Notes: generated from the letters alone by a model not told the origin. Shown: positions 7,221-16,381, counted from the stretch's first letter. The stretch is DNA of 64,000 nucleotides from Anaerocolumna jejuensis DSM 15929 (GCF_900142215.1 NZ_FRAC01000017.1:82723-146722), one strand, 5' to 3'. Translations and numbers: made by a program.

Positions 7221-8933
7221 TCAAATGTTGAACTTTGCAACCAGGCTGCTTAATGTTTCTGCGATAGAAGCCTGGTTCTCAGCAGCCTTGGCAATCTGCC
7301 CCATAGCTGCTGTATATTGATGCATGTTATCACAAACCTGTTCAAAGCTTTGGGAGGTATTCTCAATGTCTGTTGTAATAGTTTGAACCATATTGGTTAT
7401 TTCCTCAGTAGAAGCGCCCAGTTCCTGGGCCATGGAGGCGGTATTCCCGGATAATTCGTTTACATATACGGCATCCTTTTCATAGGCTGAGCCCGTATCA
7501 AGGAGGAGGGCATAATCCGCCAGAACATTCTGGTCAACAAATTTTAAAATCTCTCTGGAATTTTCCGCAAGGTTTTCAAAAGCCTTCTTAACATTATTCA
7601 CTACCCTTGTAATTTCTTTTACATGAATGGCCGACTGCTCCGCCAGGCTGCCTATTTCACTTGCGACGACACTGAAGCCCTTGCCGTATTCTCCCGCTCT
7701 TGCGGCTTCAATGGATGCATTTAAGGATAAAAGATTGGTTTGCTCGGCTATTGCATTAATTAAGCCTGCTATATTGAAAATTTCTTCAACTACCCTGCCC
7801 TTTTCTATGGCATCCAGAATATTTTTATGCTGTTCCATATACAATTCCTTTGCAAGCTGGCTGGAGGTATTCCCCTTATCCTTAATTTCATTGGCACGCA
7901 GCTTTATATGGGCGGCCTGGCTGCTTCCCTCGGAGGAATTAAGAGCCAGGCTGCTTACGCTTTTATTTACCTGTTCGACAGTCCTTCTTAATCCACCGGC
8001 GGCAGTCTTAATATCCGTTACACCAGTATTAATGGCATTGGTATTGGTATTGATCATCTCAAAGCTGCCTGAAACTTCCTCTAAGGTTGCGGACAGTTCC
8101 TCGCTGGAAGCGGAAACCTCTTCTGTCTGCAGGATAATATTTGATAAGATATCACGTATGTTTAACTGGGCTGCCTTTAGGGCATCAATTAATTTTCCCA
8201 GCTCATCCTGGCTGTTATTTTCAATTTCAACGGTCAGGTCCCCTTCTCCAAGGGCCCTGGCAAAGTCCAGTCCCTTCTTAACTGAGCGGGAGATGCCTAA
8301 TGATACTATAAGGCCTATCAATAAGGAAGAGAGCAGGCCCAGGGTAATGAAGCAGTACATTATATAGGAACTGGCATTGGCCTCCTTCATATTGTCTGTA
8401 TTGACATTTTGGGCCATTGCTTCATTTTTTTCGATTAATGTATTGAGCTTTGTAAACATAGCATCCTTGACGGTAATAACATTATCCATGGACTGTTCTG
8501 CCTGGTTATATTGGGTATCAGCTGCAAAATCCAATGCATTCTGCCTTTCTGTGTCATATTGTTTTAAATCCTTTTGAAAATCGTCCCATATCTGACTGTT
8601 TTCCTTTGAAAGCTGCCTGCCGCTGTAGGAAGCTAGGTAGGTCTTATTTTCCGTAATCAGCTCGTCGATTGCTTTTATAGCAGTAGCTGTTTTTTCCGTA
8701 TCCTTATATAAAACAGCAACCTGGAGCTGGGTTACGGTGTTCAGCAGGTTTTCCTTGATTTTGTGCAGTTCATTTATGCTCTTTAGATTGTTGGAATACA
8801 TGGATTGGGAACGTGCTGCAAGGCTGTTAATATTAAGAGCTCCTAAAATGCCTGCAACTGCCAATAAAAGTGTGATAAATAAGAATCCTGCAATCAGTTT
8901 AAACTTGATAGAAAAATTTTTGATTTTTCTCAC
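7221..8933 (-). CDS. Methyl-accepting chemotaxis protein (four-helix-bundle sensor)
   Basis: A 570-residue chemoreceptor. It has a short N-terminal cytoplasmic tail, TM1 at about 10-32, a periplasmic-side helical sensor of about 150 residues consistent with 4HB_MCP, TM2 at about 192-214, a HAMP domain ('LGISRSVKKGLDFARALGEGDLTVEI'), then the signalling coiled coil. The hairpin tip that binds CheA/CheW is clear: 'NAIAEQTNLLSLNASIEAARAGEYGKGFSVVA'. The ligand is unknown. No che genes are adjacent. The gene is transcribed alone, divergent from guaB, and shares the 7080-7173 terminator region with its convergent neighbour. Confidence 0.9.
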   Translation of the reverse strand: MRKIKNFSIKFKLIAGFLFITLLLAVAGILGALNINSLAARSQSMYSNNLKSINELHKIKENLLNTVTQLQVAVLYKDTEKTATAIKAIDELITENKTYLASYSGRQLSKENSQIWDDFQKDLKQYDTERQNALDFAADTQYNQAEQSMDNVITVKDAMFTKLNTLIEKNEAMAQNVNTDNMKEANASSYIMYCFITLGLLSSLLIGLIVSLGISRSVKKGLDFARALGEGDLTVEIENNSQDELGKLIDALKAAQLNIRDILSNIILQTEEVSASSEELSATLEEVSGSFEMINTNTNAINTGVTDIKTAAGGLRRTVEQVNKSVSSLALNSSEGSSQAAHIKLRANEIKDKGNTSSQLAKELYMEQHKNILDAIEKGRVVEEIFNIAGLINAIAEQTNLLSLNASIEAARAGEYGKGFSVVASEIGSLAEQSAIHVKEITRVVNNVKKAFENLAENSREILKFVDQNVLADYALLLDTGSAYEKDAVYVNELSGNTASMAQELGASTEEITNMVQTITTDIENTSQSFEQVCDNMHQYTAAMGQIAKAAENQASIAETLSSLVAKFNI

Positions 8934-9185
8934 GTCATATTCTCCTTGTTTAATATTTTTTCGCTGCTAAGGCCTGCTATACCAGCTCAAGCGTGCTGGG
9001 ACTATTATATAACCCTTGTGTAACCTTATTATTACACAATTATCAATATCTTTTAAATTATGGTAATTTTCCATATATTATCTAAAGAAAAAGGCTCTGT
9101 TCAATATGGAAGGACGGATGTATCTGGTGGAAAGACATACTATTATTTCTGTATGTTGCAGAGGGACAAAATCTGTTATTACTAG

Positions 9186-9214
9186 TTGACAAGCGGTTTC
9201 TTATTGGTTATACT
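9186..9214 (+). promoter_or_regulatory. guaB promoter
   Basis: TTGACA (9186-9191), exactly 17 bases, TATACT (9209-9214): a near-consensus sigma-A promoter 54 bases before guaB. The remaining 8934-9185 between the divergent chemoreceptor and guaB shows no gene and no recognisable purine riboswitch. Confidence 0.8.
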
Positions 9215-9267
9215 TTTAAAAATTAACTAAAATTCAGCTATCAGAAAAGAAAGAGAGGAAAAATGAG

Positions 9268-10722
9268 ATGGGAACTATTATCGGTGAAGGCATTACCTTT
9301 GATGACGTCTTACTGGTACCAGCCTTTTCAGAAGTGATACCCAATGAAGTGGATGTGTCAACTTATCTGACAAAGACGATTAAATTAAACATTCCTATGA
9401 TGAGTGCGGGAATGGATACGGTAACAGAGCACAGAATGGCTATTGCAATGGCCAGACAGGGCGGAATCGGTGTAATTCATAAAAATATGTCCATAGCGCA
9501 GCAGGCGGAAGAGGTGGACAAGGTAAAACGATCCGAGAACGGTGTTATTACAGATCCCTTTTATTTATCACCGGAACATACCTTAGAGGATGCCAATAAT
9601 TTAATGTCTAAATACAGAATATCCGGTGTTCCTATTACAGAAGGAAAACGTCTGGTGGGTATTATTACGAACCGTGACCTTAAATTTGAAACAGACTATT
9701 CCAAGAAAATCAAAGAAAGTATGACCTCAGAGGGTCTTATTACCGCCCCTGTAGGCATTACCCTGGAAGAAGCCAAGAAAATTCTTGCTTCCGCCAGAAA
9801 AGAAAAGCTTCCGATTGTTGATAATGACGGTAATTTAAGCGGACTTATTACAATAAAAGATATAGAAAAGCAGATTAAGTATCCCCTTTCTGCAAAGGAC
9901 GCCCAGGGCAGACTGCTCTGTGCAGCCGCAGTAGGTGTTACCGCCAATATCTTAGAGAGAGTGGACGCTCTTGTAAAAGCCAAGGTGGATGCTATTGTAA
10001 TTGATACGGCTCATGGCCATTCTGCCAATGTATTGAGGATTGTCCGTATGGTAAGGGATGCTTACCCTGAACTTCAGATTGTTGCCGGTAATATAGCAAC
10101 TAAAGAAGCCACAGAGGACCTGATCAAGGCAGGCGTTAATGCTGTCAAGGTTGGTATCGGCCCCGGCTCCATCTGTACGACCAGAGTAGTGGCAGGAATT
10201 GGTGTTCCCCAGGTAACAGCTATTATGGATTCCTACGAAGCAGCTAAGAAGCATGGCATTCCGGTAATCGCAGATGGAGGTATCAAGTATTCCGGCGATA
10301 TCACAAAGGCAATTGCTGCTGGTGCCAATCTCTGTATGATGGGCAGCATATTTGCAGGCTGTGATGAAAGTCCCGGAGAATTCGAATTATTCCAGGGAAG
10401 AAAATACAAGGTTTACCGTGGCATGGGCTCCATTGCCGCTATGGAGAACGGAAGCAAGGACAGATACTTCCAGACCAATGCCAAAAAGCTGGTACCGGAA
10501 GGCGTGGAAGGAAGAGTAGCCTATAAGGGTACCGTAGAGGATACCGTATTCCAGCTGATTGGCGGACTCCGTTCCGGTATGGGATATTGCGGAACCAAGA
10601 CGATTGAGGATTTGAAGCAGAACGGACGCTTTGTTAAGATATCCGCAGCTTCACTTAAGGAAAGTCATCCCCATGATATTCATATTACCAAGGAAGCACC
10701 TAACTACAGTGTAGAAGAGTAA
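9268..10722 (+). CDS. guaB: IMP dehydrogenase
   Basis: NAD-dependent oxidation of IMP to XMP, the committed step of GMP synthesis. The 484 residues have the standard layout: N-terminal barrel part, two CBS domains at about 95-205, then the catalytic barrel. The active-site loop 'GIGPGSICTTR' puts the catalytic Cys at about 303, and the flap region and 'GMGSIAAMENGSKDRYFQ' are intact. The start ATG follows AGAGAGG. It stands alone behind its own strong promoter and is closed by the hairpin at 10809-10844. Confidence 0.97.
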   Translation: MGTIIGEGITFDDVLLVPAFSEVIPNEVDVSTYLTKTIKLNIPMMSAGMDTVTEHRMAIAMARQGGIGVIHKNMSIAQQAEEVDKVKRSENGVITDPFYLSPEHTLEDANNLMSKYRISGVPITEGKRLVGIITNRDLKFETDYSKKIKESMTSEGLITAPVGITLEEAKKILASARKEKLPIVDNDGNLSGLITIKDIEKQIKYPLSAKDAQGRLLCAAAVGVTANILERVDALVKAKVDAIVIDTAHGHSANVLRIVRMVRDAYPELQIVAGNIATKEATEDLIKAGVNAVKVGIGPGSICTTRVVAGIGVPQVTAIMDSYEAAKKHGIPVIADGGIKYSGDITKAIAAGANLCMMGSIFAGCDESPGEFELFQGRKYKVYRGMGSIAAMENGSKDRYFQTNAKKLVPEGVEGRVAYKGTVEDTVFQLIGGLRSGMGYCGTKTIEDLKQNGRFVKISAASLKESHPHDIHITKEAPNYSVEE

Positions 10723-10808
10723 ATATGCAGTTTCAGTACTGTTTTACCGGAAAGTAAAATTACCGGGAAACATAAGGCAGTAAAGATAAAGCAAAGACAG
10801 AAATTAAA

Positions 10809-10844
10809 AGAAGCTTCAGCCTAATTCAGCTGAAGCTTCTTTTT
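10809..10844. terminator. Bidirectional terminator overlapping a stop codon
   Basis: AGAAGCTTCAGC (10809-10820) and GCTGAAGCTTCT (10829-10840) form a perfect 12-bp stem with T-runs on both strands. It ends guaB on the plus strand; on the minus strand the stem contains the last codons and stop of the amidase gene (ending at 10816). Confidence 0.9.
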
Positions 10845-11547
10845 CTTTTAAATAGGTAATGATATCATCTTTCAGAGCTTTCCATGCATCCTCATGCTTC
10901 ACATAATAAAGCGGGCACAGCTTTCCTGTCACATCATAATGTCTGAGTAAATCCCTTTTATCCAGTCCGTATTTACTGCACAGCCAGGCGGACAGTGCAA
11001 CAAGAGAATCATAGGTCTTTTGATTGAATTTGCCCGTAGCATCCGGGTGGCAGCATTCAATGGAAATGGTATCGTCATTTCTGTTATTTGATGCAAAGGC
11101 TATCTCATCCAGGGGAATACACTGAAGGATTTCCCCGTCTAACCCGATAACAAAATGGCTGCTGGCAGAAGTTTTCGTCTGGAGTCTTAAATTCTCAAAA
11201 TAATTCCGGTTGGCATTTGCAGAAGTGCCGGGATTGGCGGTATAGTGGATTACAATACCCTTTACTCTTTTTAACGGCTTTTCTGACCGGGAGTAGTTAT
11301 TGGGTGTAAGGAGTTTCTCGGTTATGGGAGGAGGTGCTATGGTATAGTAGGAAAAACCATAGGGCGCTTCCTTGTGATGTTTCAGAACTGAAAACAGCAT
11401 GGTTCCGACGATAGCTGTCATAAGTATGCATAGGCTGGTGATAGCAATAATATCACGAAGTCTGCTTCTGCGTTTTTTTCTGCGGCGTTTATCCTTGGCA
11501 TCCATGGGTCTAACTTCCTCTTCTGCATTTTCTTCTATCTTAATCAT
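10816..11547 (-). CDS. Membrane-anchored N-acetylmuramoyl-L-alanine amidase (Amidase_2)
   Basis: A 243-residue protein predicted to cut the muramic acid-L-Ala bond of peptidoglycan. It has a strongly basic cytoplasmic start (KDKRRRKKRRSR), one signal-anchor helix at about 33-54, and an Amidase_2/PGRP domain from about 95 to 235. The zinc site is recognisable: 'GIVIHYTANPG' (His about 101), 'SIECCHPD' and 'LLRHYDVTGKLCP', where the second His and the Cys act as ligands. The anchor suggests it stays at the outer face of the membrane. A role in growth, spore cortex or germination cannot be told from sequence. Its 3' end forms half of the terminator shared with guaB. Confidence 0.85.
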   Translation of the reverse strand: MIKIEENAEEEVRPMDAKDKRRRKKRRSRLRDIIAITSLCILMTAIVGTMLFSVLKHHKEAPYGFSYYTIAPPPITEKLLTPNNYSRSEKPLKRVKGIVIHYTANPGTSANANRNYFENLRLQTKTSASSHFVIGLDGEILQCIPLDEIAFASNNRNDDTISIECCHPDATGKFNQKTYDSLVALSAWLCSKYGLDKRDLLRHYDVTGKLCPLYYVKHEDAWKALKDDIITYLKEKEASAELG

Positions 11548-11686
11548 TCCACAACATCAGGTGCCATGCAAGGAAAAAAGAATTAATAATAATGAAGTAT
11601 TTCTTAAGCTGGCCTCTTCCCGGCAGCCAAATCTATATTTTTATGAAGATTTTTATGTAGTAAATTCTTTTGGAACAGGTGGTTTT

Positions 11687-12166
11687 CTAGAGGGAGATTG
11701 TAATATCACGGTTGATGGGCTGGTATTTCCGGTAGGAGATAGCGGCAGCGTCCAGCATCTTTTTGGCGGCTCTGGTAGCATCGGTTTCGGCATACTTGTC
11801 CGACAGGTAAATAATTTCACTGATACCCTTTTGGATAATGGCCTTTGTACATTCATTGCAGGGAAATAAGGTGACATAGAGCTTTGCACCTTTCATGTAA
11901 GGGCCGGTATAGTTAAGGATGGCATTCATTTCAGCGTGGCAGACATAAAAATACTTGGTATCAAGGGGATTACCCTCCCGCTCCCAGGGAAATTCATCAT
12001 CCGAACAGCCAATGGGCATACCGTTATAGCCCACAGAGAGAATTTTATTGTCCTCACTTACAATACATGCCCCTACACTGGTGCTGGGGTCCTTGCTCCG
12101 CTCCGCAGAAAAGATTGCAATCCCCATAAAATATTCATCCCAGGTAATATAGTCTTGTTTTTTCAT
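11687..12166 (-). CDS. Deoxycytidylate (dCMP) deaminase
   Basis: A 159-residue zinc enzyme that deaminates dCMP to dUMP for dTTP synthesis. The cytidine-deaminase signature is complete: 'CHAEMNAI' (zinc His about 77, proton-shuttle Glu 79) and 'PCNECTKAI' (zinc Cys 103 and 106). The family-specific 'DPSTSVGACIV...VGYNGMPIGCSD' block distinguishes it from tRNA or guanine deaminases. The RBS (AGGAGG) is 7-8 bases before the start codon. The ComEB name used for Bacillus homologues could apply, but no com operon is adjacent. Confidence 0.93.
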   Translation of the reverse strand: MKKQDYITWDEYFMGIAIFSAERSKDPSTSVGACIVSEDNKILSVGYNGMPIGCSDDEFPWEREGNPLDTKYFYVCHAEMNAILNYTGPYMKGAKLYVTLFPCNECTKAIIQKGISEIIYLSDKYAETDATRAAKKMLDAAAISYRKYQPINRDITISL

Positions 12167-12514
12167 TCCCTTATCCTCCTGATTTGCTCATCAAATATAA
12201 GTTTATTTTAACATAGGAAAAAGGCTAAGTAAATTTAAAATAAAATGGGAATACTTTTTAATACAGAAAAAAATGTTAAATTTATAAAATATAGCAGGAA
12301 AGAAAACGCAGGGGTACCCGGTCATTTTTAATATATTTTGGTAAAAATGGTATTATAAAATAACTAATTTCAGGTTTTATGCGGAATAAGAGACTTTACA
12401 AAAACTTTACATTCTAAAAATACGCGGATTACAAAGGGCTAGTAGAATGAAACCTGTAATTAGAACAACCAAGAAATATAACAGGGGGATCCCAAATCAA
12501 GGAGGAAAGAAATA
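12167..12514. other. Regulatory region between dCMP deaminase and pstS
   Basis: 348 bases, AT-rich, with divergent genes on either side. It contains the Pho-box-like repeat (annotated separately), the pstS leader and a GGAGG RBS at 12500-12505. I see no RNA gene or coding sequence. Confidence 0.55.
12393..12411 (+). promoter_or_regulatory. Candidate Pho box upstream of pstS
   Basis: ACTTTACA occurs twice, at 12393-12400 and 12404-12411, exactly 11 bp apart. PhoP/PhoB sites in Firmicutes are direct repeats of a TT(A/T)ACA-like motif with 11-bp spacing, so this matches in sequence and period. A TAAAAAT tract 3 bases further could serve as the -10 box. The response regulator encoded at 17218-17922 is the likely binder. 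Confidence 0.65.
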
Positions 12515-13444
12515 ATGAAGCTAAAAAATAAAGTTCTGGCAGTTCTTTTAACAATGGCGCTTGTTGGTGTGCTTGGAGGTTGCGGAAAATCAAACAACGC
12601 ATCCGGTAATGCAGGCAATGCGACCACAGAACCTACACAGGCAGCTACAGATGCAGCAACAGAAACACCTGCAGCAACAGAAGCACCTTCTACAGACAAC
12701 TTATCCGGTACAGTAACCATAACAGGTTCTACATCCGTTGAAAAAATCTTAAATGACATGATTGATGAATTTACCGCAGCTAATCCTGATGTGACAATCA
12801 ACTATACAGGAACCGGTTCTTCCGCAGGTATTGCAGATTCTATTTCAGGAGCAAATGACATCGGTGCTTCTTCCAGAAATTTAAAGGATGACGAAAAAAC
12901 ATCAGGCCTTAAGGAAGTAACCTTTGCTTATGACGGTATTGCCGTAGCTGTAAATCCCGCTAACACTTTAAAGAACATTACAACAGAAGACCTTGCTAAG
13001 ATATTCTCCGGCCAGATTACGAACTGGAAGGATGTAGGCGGAAAAGACGCTGATATCGTAGTAGTATCCAGAGAGGGTGCTTCCGGAACAAGAAGCGCAT
13101 TTGAAGAACTGACAAAGTTAGAAGATGCAGGCGGTTTAACAGAGAATGCAACAGTTGTTGAAGGAAATGGTAACGTTCAGACAGCAGTAGCAGGAAATGA
13201 AAATGCAATTGGTTATGTATCCTTCTCCTATATTGACAGTACAGTAAAAGCTCTTACCGTAAATGATGTAGAAGGAACTCCTGAAAATGCTAAATCAGGA
13301 AAGTATGTACTCTCAAGACCTTTCCTCTTTGTATACAATGAAGGAAAAGCATCAGCCGCTGCAAAAGCATTCGTAGACTTCTCATTAAGCGATGATGGCC
13401 AGGCATTCGTAGAAAAACACGGAGGAATAAAATTAGATAAATGA
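12515..13444 (+). CDS. pstS: Phosphate ABC transporter substrate-binding lipoprotein PstS
   Basis: Extracellular high-affinity phosphate receptor of the Pst importer. It has a lipoprotein signal peptide with lipobox 'LGGC' (Cys about 23), a Thr/Ala/Glu-rich linker to about residue 65, then a PstS-like domain. The phosphate-contact segments 'ITGSTSVEKI' and 'SREGASGTRSAFEE' are visible. The 309 residues are usual for Firmicute PstS. The last bases overlap pstC by ATGA, giving translational coupling. The Pho-box-like repeat lies 104 bases upstream, consistent with induction under phosphate starvation. Confidence 0.95.
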   Translation: MKLKNKVLAVLLTMALVGVLGGCGKSNNASGNAGNATTEPTQAATDAATETPAATEAPSTDNLSGTVTITGSTSVEKILNDMIDEFTAANPDVTINYTGTGSSAGIADSISGANDIGASSRNLKDDEKTSGLKEVTFAYDGIAVAVNPANTLKNITTEDLAKIFSGQITNWKDVGGKDADIVVVSREGASGTRSAFEELTKLEDAGGLTENATVVEGNGNVQTAVAGNENAIGYVSFSYIDSTVKALTVNDVEGTPENAKSGKYVLSRPFLFVYNEGKASAAAKAFVDFSLSDDGQAFVEKHGGIKLDK

Positions 13445-14361
13445 AAAAGAACGTAAGCAATCAGAATAAGGCAGGTAAAGCGGTAGAATATAAAGAGACA
13501 CTGTTTCATATTATCTTTTTAGTAAGTGCTTTGGTTAGTGTCCTGAGTGTCGTTGCAATTATCGTCTTCGTATTTGCCAAAGGCTTAAAACCCTTTTTCG
13601 GAAAAGATGCTTACAGCTTTCTAACATTTATAACCGGATTAAAATGGGACCCGAACAATAATGTATTTGGAGTGTTCTACATGATAGTAGGATCCCTGCT
13701 TGCAACCCTGGGCGCGATAGCGTTCGGGGTTCCAATTGGTTTACTGACAGCTGTATTTATCGCCGAAATAGCACCTAAGAAAATAGTTTCAATTATTAAG
13801 CCGGGAATAGAATTATTAGCCGGCATTCCGTCCGTTATATACGGAGCCTTCGGTCTTGGAGTCATCGTCCCTTTAATTAATAAAGTATCTCCCACCGGAC
13901 AGGGGCAGTCCTTATTAGCTGTTATCTGTGTACTTACAATTATGGTGCTGCCTACCATTATATCCTTAAGTGAAAGCAGTATCCGCGCCGTGCCCAAGTC
14001 CTACCGGGAAGCCTCCTATGGCCTTGGCGCTTCCAAAATACAGACCATTTTCAAAGCAGTTATTCCCGCAGCCCGCTCCGGAATATTGACGGCTACCGTA
14101 CTTGGTATCGGCAGGGCTATCGGAGAGACTATGGCAGTAATGATGATTGCAGGAAATAATATCGGCGGCCTGCCCACCAGTATATTCTCAAAAATCAGAC
14201 CTCTGACCACCAACATTGCCATGGAAATGGGCTATGCCTCCGGAAGGCATCAGGATATGCTCTTTGCCACCGGTGTAATCCTTTTTACCTTCATCATGGC
14301 TATTAACTTTACGCTGATCCGGCTGACCAAAAAGCTTGGGAACGAAGGTCCTTTAAGATAA
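13441..14361 (+). CDS. pstC: Phosphate ABC transporter permease PstC
   Basis: One of the two membrane subunits of the Pst channel. The 306 residues have about six hydrophobic segments, the first at about 27-47. The conserved cytoplasmic EAA-type loop is visible ('SYREASYGLGASKIQTIFKAVIPAA') and contacts PstB. Its start overlaps the pstS stop by four bases (ATGA). A repeat-containing gap of 65 bases separates it from pstA. Confidence 0.95.
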   Translation: MKKNVSNQNKAGKAVEYKETLFHIIFLVSALVSVLSVVAIIVFVFAKGLKPFFGKDAYSFLTFITGLKWDPNNNVFGVFYMIVGSLLATLGAIAFGVPIGLLTAVFIAEIAPKKIVSIIKPGIELLAGIPSVIYGAFGLGVIVPLINKVSPTGQGQSLLAVICVLTIMVLPTIISLSESSIRAVPKSYREASYGLGASKIQTIFKAVIPAARSGILTATVLGIGRAIGETMAVMMIAGNNIGGLPTSIFSKIRPLTTNIAMEMGYASGRHQDMLFATGVILFTFIMAINFTLIRLTKKLGNEGPLR

Positions 14362-14370
14362 GCAATTTTC

Positions 14371-14426
14371 ACTTATATTTAGGCAGTGCCGCCGGCAGTA
14401 TTGCGGTATGCGCGAAAGAGGTTTAA
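14371..14426 (+). repeat. Family A repeat relative between pstC and pstA
   Basis: The stretch 'TATTTAGGCAGTGCCGC...GCGGTATGCGCG' follows the order of family A (TATTTAAGCAG, then a palindrome ending CGGTATGC). The stem is GTGCCGC/GCGGTAT-like. The first palindrome of the family is missing. It ends on the pstA start codon; the only SD-like sequence before pstA (GAAAGAGG) is at its edge. Confidence 0.5.
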
Positions 14427-15581
14427 ATGAATAATAATAATTGGAGCAACAGAAAAGTGAAAGACGGCCTTTTAAGGAGCTTAATCTACCTTGCCACCGC
14501 ATTGACCGTTAGTATCTTATTTATCATCATAGGTTTCATTTTATACAAAGGAGTACCTGGAATTAATGTGGATTTCCTGACCAGAAGCTGGGATGATAAG
14601 ACCACCTTTGTAAATATCAAGGCAGATGCCGGCAGAACAGGAGAGGGTGAAGAGGGCTATATTCCTGCTCTTGGCATCACTGTAAAAGAAGGCGACAAAA
14701 ACCTGGTTATATCGAAGATAGAGAAAAACTCCCCGGCCAAAAAGGCTGTAAATATGAAGAATGCATCCTATGTTCTGAAAAAGGATGATACTATCAGCAA
14801 GATAGGGAGTGACAATACGGAGGATTTATCCTTTGGGGACGCAGTAAAGCTGTTAAAGGACAGTGACGGAAGCCTCCGTCTGAAGGTAACAAGACCCGGC
14901 GGCGGTATTATACCAATGTTTGTATCGACTATTTATATTATCCTGCTGTCTCTTGTGGTTGCAGGGCCTATTGGAATCAGTGCGGCAATCTACCTCAATG
15001 AATATGCAAAGCCCGGCAGAGTCCTTAACATTATCCGCTTTGCCATACAGAACCTGGCTGGTATACCTTCCATTATATACGGCCTTTTTGGTATGCTTTT
15101 ATTTGTACAGACACTTAAGATGCAGTATTCCATACTGGCTGGTTCCCTTACTCTTAGTATCTTACTGCTTCCGACCATTATTTCCACAACAGAGGAAGCA
15201 CTGAAGGAAATACCCAGATCCTACAGGGAAGGTTCTTATGGACTTGGAGCAACAAAGCTGCAAACAATTGCAAAGATTATCCTGCCTGGGGCATTGCCGG
15301 GCATTCTGGTAGCAGTAATTCTCAGTATCGGCAGAATAGTGGGCGAATCCGCAGCCCTCATCTTTACCGCAGGTACAATCGCACAGATACCGGAAGGGTT
15401 AGTAGGGGGAAAGGCATCTGCGGCAACACTTACCACTAAGATGTACTGGCTGATAAAAGAATCGGGAGATTTAAGCGCAGCAAGTTCTATTGCAGTGGTA
15501 TTGCTGGTTCTTATTATACTATTAAACGTTGCTTCCAAAATGATAACAAGAGCATTTTTAAAAAGAACCGGTAATGGCTGA
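14427..15581 (+). CDS. pstA: Phosphate ABC transporter permease PstA with inserted PDZ-like domain
   Basis: Second membrane subunit of the Pst importer. At 384 residues it is about 90 longer than typical PstA. The excess lies between TM1 (about 19-40) and TM2 (about 163-185), where residues about 80-156 read as a PDZ fold: 'LGITV' carboxylate-loop-like start, 'LVISKIEKNSPAKKA', 'LKKDDTISKIGSDNTEDLSFGDAVKLLKD', then 'GSLRLKVTRPG'. By the positive-inside rule this loop faces outward. The rest is standard, including the PstB-contacting loop 'SYREGSYGLGATKLQTIAKIILPGA'. The PDZ part might bind a peptide, PstS or a cell-surface partner; that is inference. Confidence 0.93.
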   Translation: MNNNNWSNRKVKDGLLRSLIYLATALTVSILFIIIGFILYKGVPGINVDFLTRSWDDKTTFVNIKADAGRTGEGEEGYIPALGITVKEGDKNLVISKIEKNSPAKKAVNMKNASYVLKKDDTISKIGSDNTEDLSFGDAVKLLKDSDGSLRLKVTRPGGGIIPMFVSTIYIILLSLVVAGPIGISAAIYLNEYAKPGRVLNIIRFAIQNLAGIPSIIYGLFGMLLFVQTLKMQYSILAGSLTLSILLLPTIISTTEEALKEIPRSYREGSYGLGATKLQTIAKIILPGALPGILVAVILSIGRIVGESAALIFTAGTIAQIPEGLVGGKASAATLTTKMYWLIKESGDLSAASSIAVVLLVLIILLNVASKMITRAFLKRTGNG

Positions 15582-15622
15582 TAGCGCTTTTAACAGGATT
15601 TACGAAAACAGGAGGATATGCT

Positions 15623-16381
15623 TTGAACGATAAGGTGAAATTTACAGTCAGGGATCTGGATTTGTACTACGGAAATTTTCAGGCTCTAAAGAATATAAAT
15701 ATGAATATAGAACAAGGGAAGATTACAGCCTTTATAGGACCTTCCGGCTGCGGCAAATCTACCTTTTTAAAGACTCTGAACCGGATGAATGACCTGGTGG
15801 AAGGAGTTAAGATAAATGGGGAAGTTACATTGGACGGCGTGGATATCTATAAGGATTTTGATGCAATCATGCTAAGGTCAAGAGTGGGTATGGTATTCCA
15901 GCAGCCAAATCCTTTTCCCATGAGTATCTATGACAATGTAGCTTACGGCCCCAGAATACACGGTGTTAAGAAAAAGAGCGCCCTGGATGAGATGGTGGAG
16001 AAATCCTTACGTCAGGCAGCTATCTGGGATGAAGTAAAGGATAAGCTGAAGAAAAGTGCTCTTGCAGTATCCGGCGGACAGCAGCAGAGAATCTGCATCG
16101 CCAGAACCCTTGCAATTGAACCGGAGGTAATATTAATGGATGAACCTACCTCGGCACTTGACCCTATTTCTACTATTAAAATAGAAGACCTTGCTACGGA
16201 ATTAAAGAAGCACTATACTATTATTATAGTAACCCATAACATGCAGCAGGCCGGACGTATTTCCGATAAAACAGCCTTCTTCCTGACGGGAGAGGTAATA
16301 GAATACGGTGATACCGAGCAGATATTTAACAAACCGTCCAATAAGAAAACAGAAGATTATATCACCGGAAGATTCGGTTGA
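15623..16381 (+). CDS. pstB: Phosphate ABC transporter ATPase PstB
   Basis: Cytosolic ATPase that powers phosphate import through PstCA. The 252 residues show Walker A 'GPSGCGKST' (about 39-47), signature 'VSGGQQQR', Walker B 'VILMDEPTSALD' and the switch His in 'VTHNMQQA'. The family-typical 'MVFQQPNPFPMSIYDNVAYG' Q-loop confirms PstB over other importers. The start is TTG at 15623, chosen because AGGAGG lies 7 bases upstream and the nearby ATG is out of frame and stops at once. Confidence 0.96.
   Translation: MNDKVKFTVRDLDLYYGNFQALKNINMNIEQGKITAFIGPSGCGKSTFLKTLNRMNDLVEGVKINGEVTLDGVDIYKDFDAIMLRSRVGMVFQQPNPFPMSIYDNVAYGPRIHGVKKKSALDEMVEKSLRQAAIWDEVKDKLKKSALAVSGGQQQRICIARTLAIEPEVILMDEPTSALDPISTIKIEDLATELKKHYTIIIVTHNMQQAGRISDKTAFFLTGEVIEYGDTEQIFNKPSNKKTEDYITGRFG

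Noticed and set aside
8934..9267. Possible purine or other riboswitch before guaB
   Set aside because: No purine-aptamer core or paired leader was found; the promoter lies only 54 bases from the start codon, leaving no room for one.
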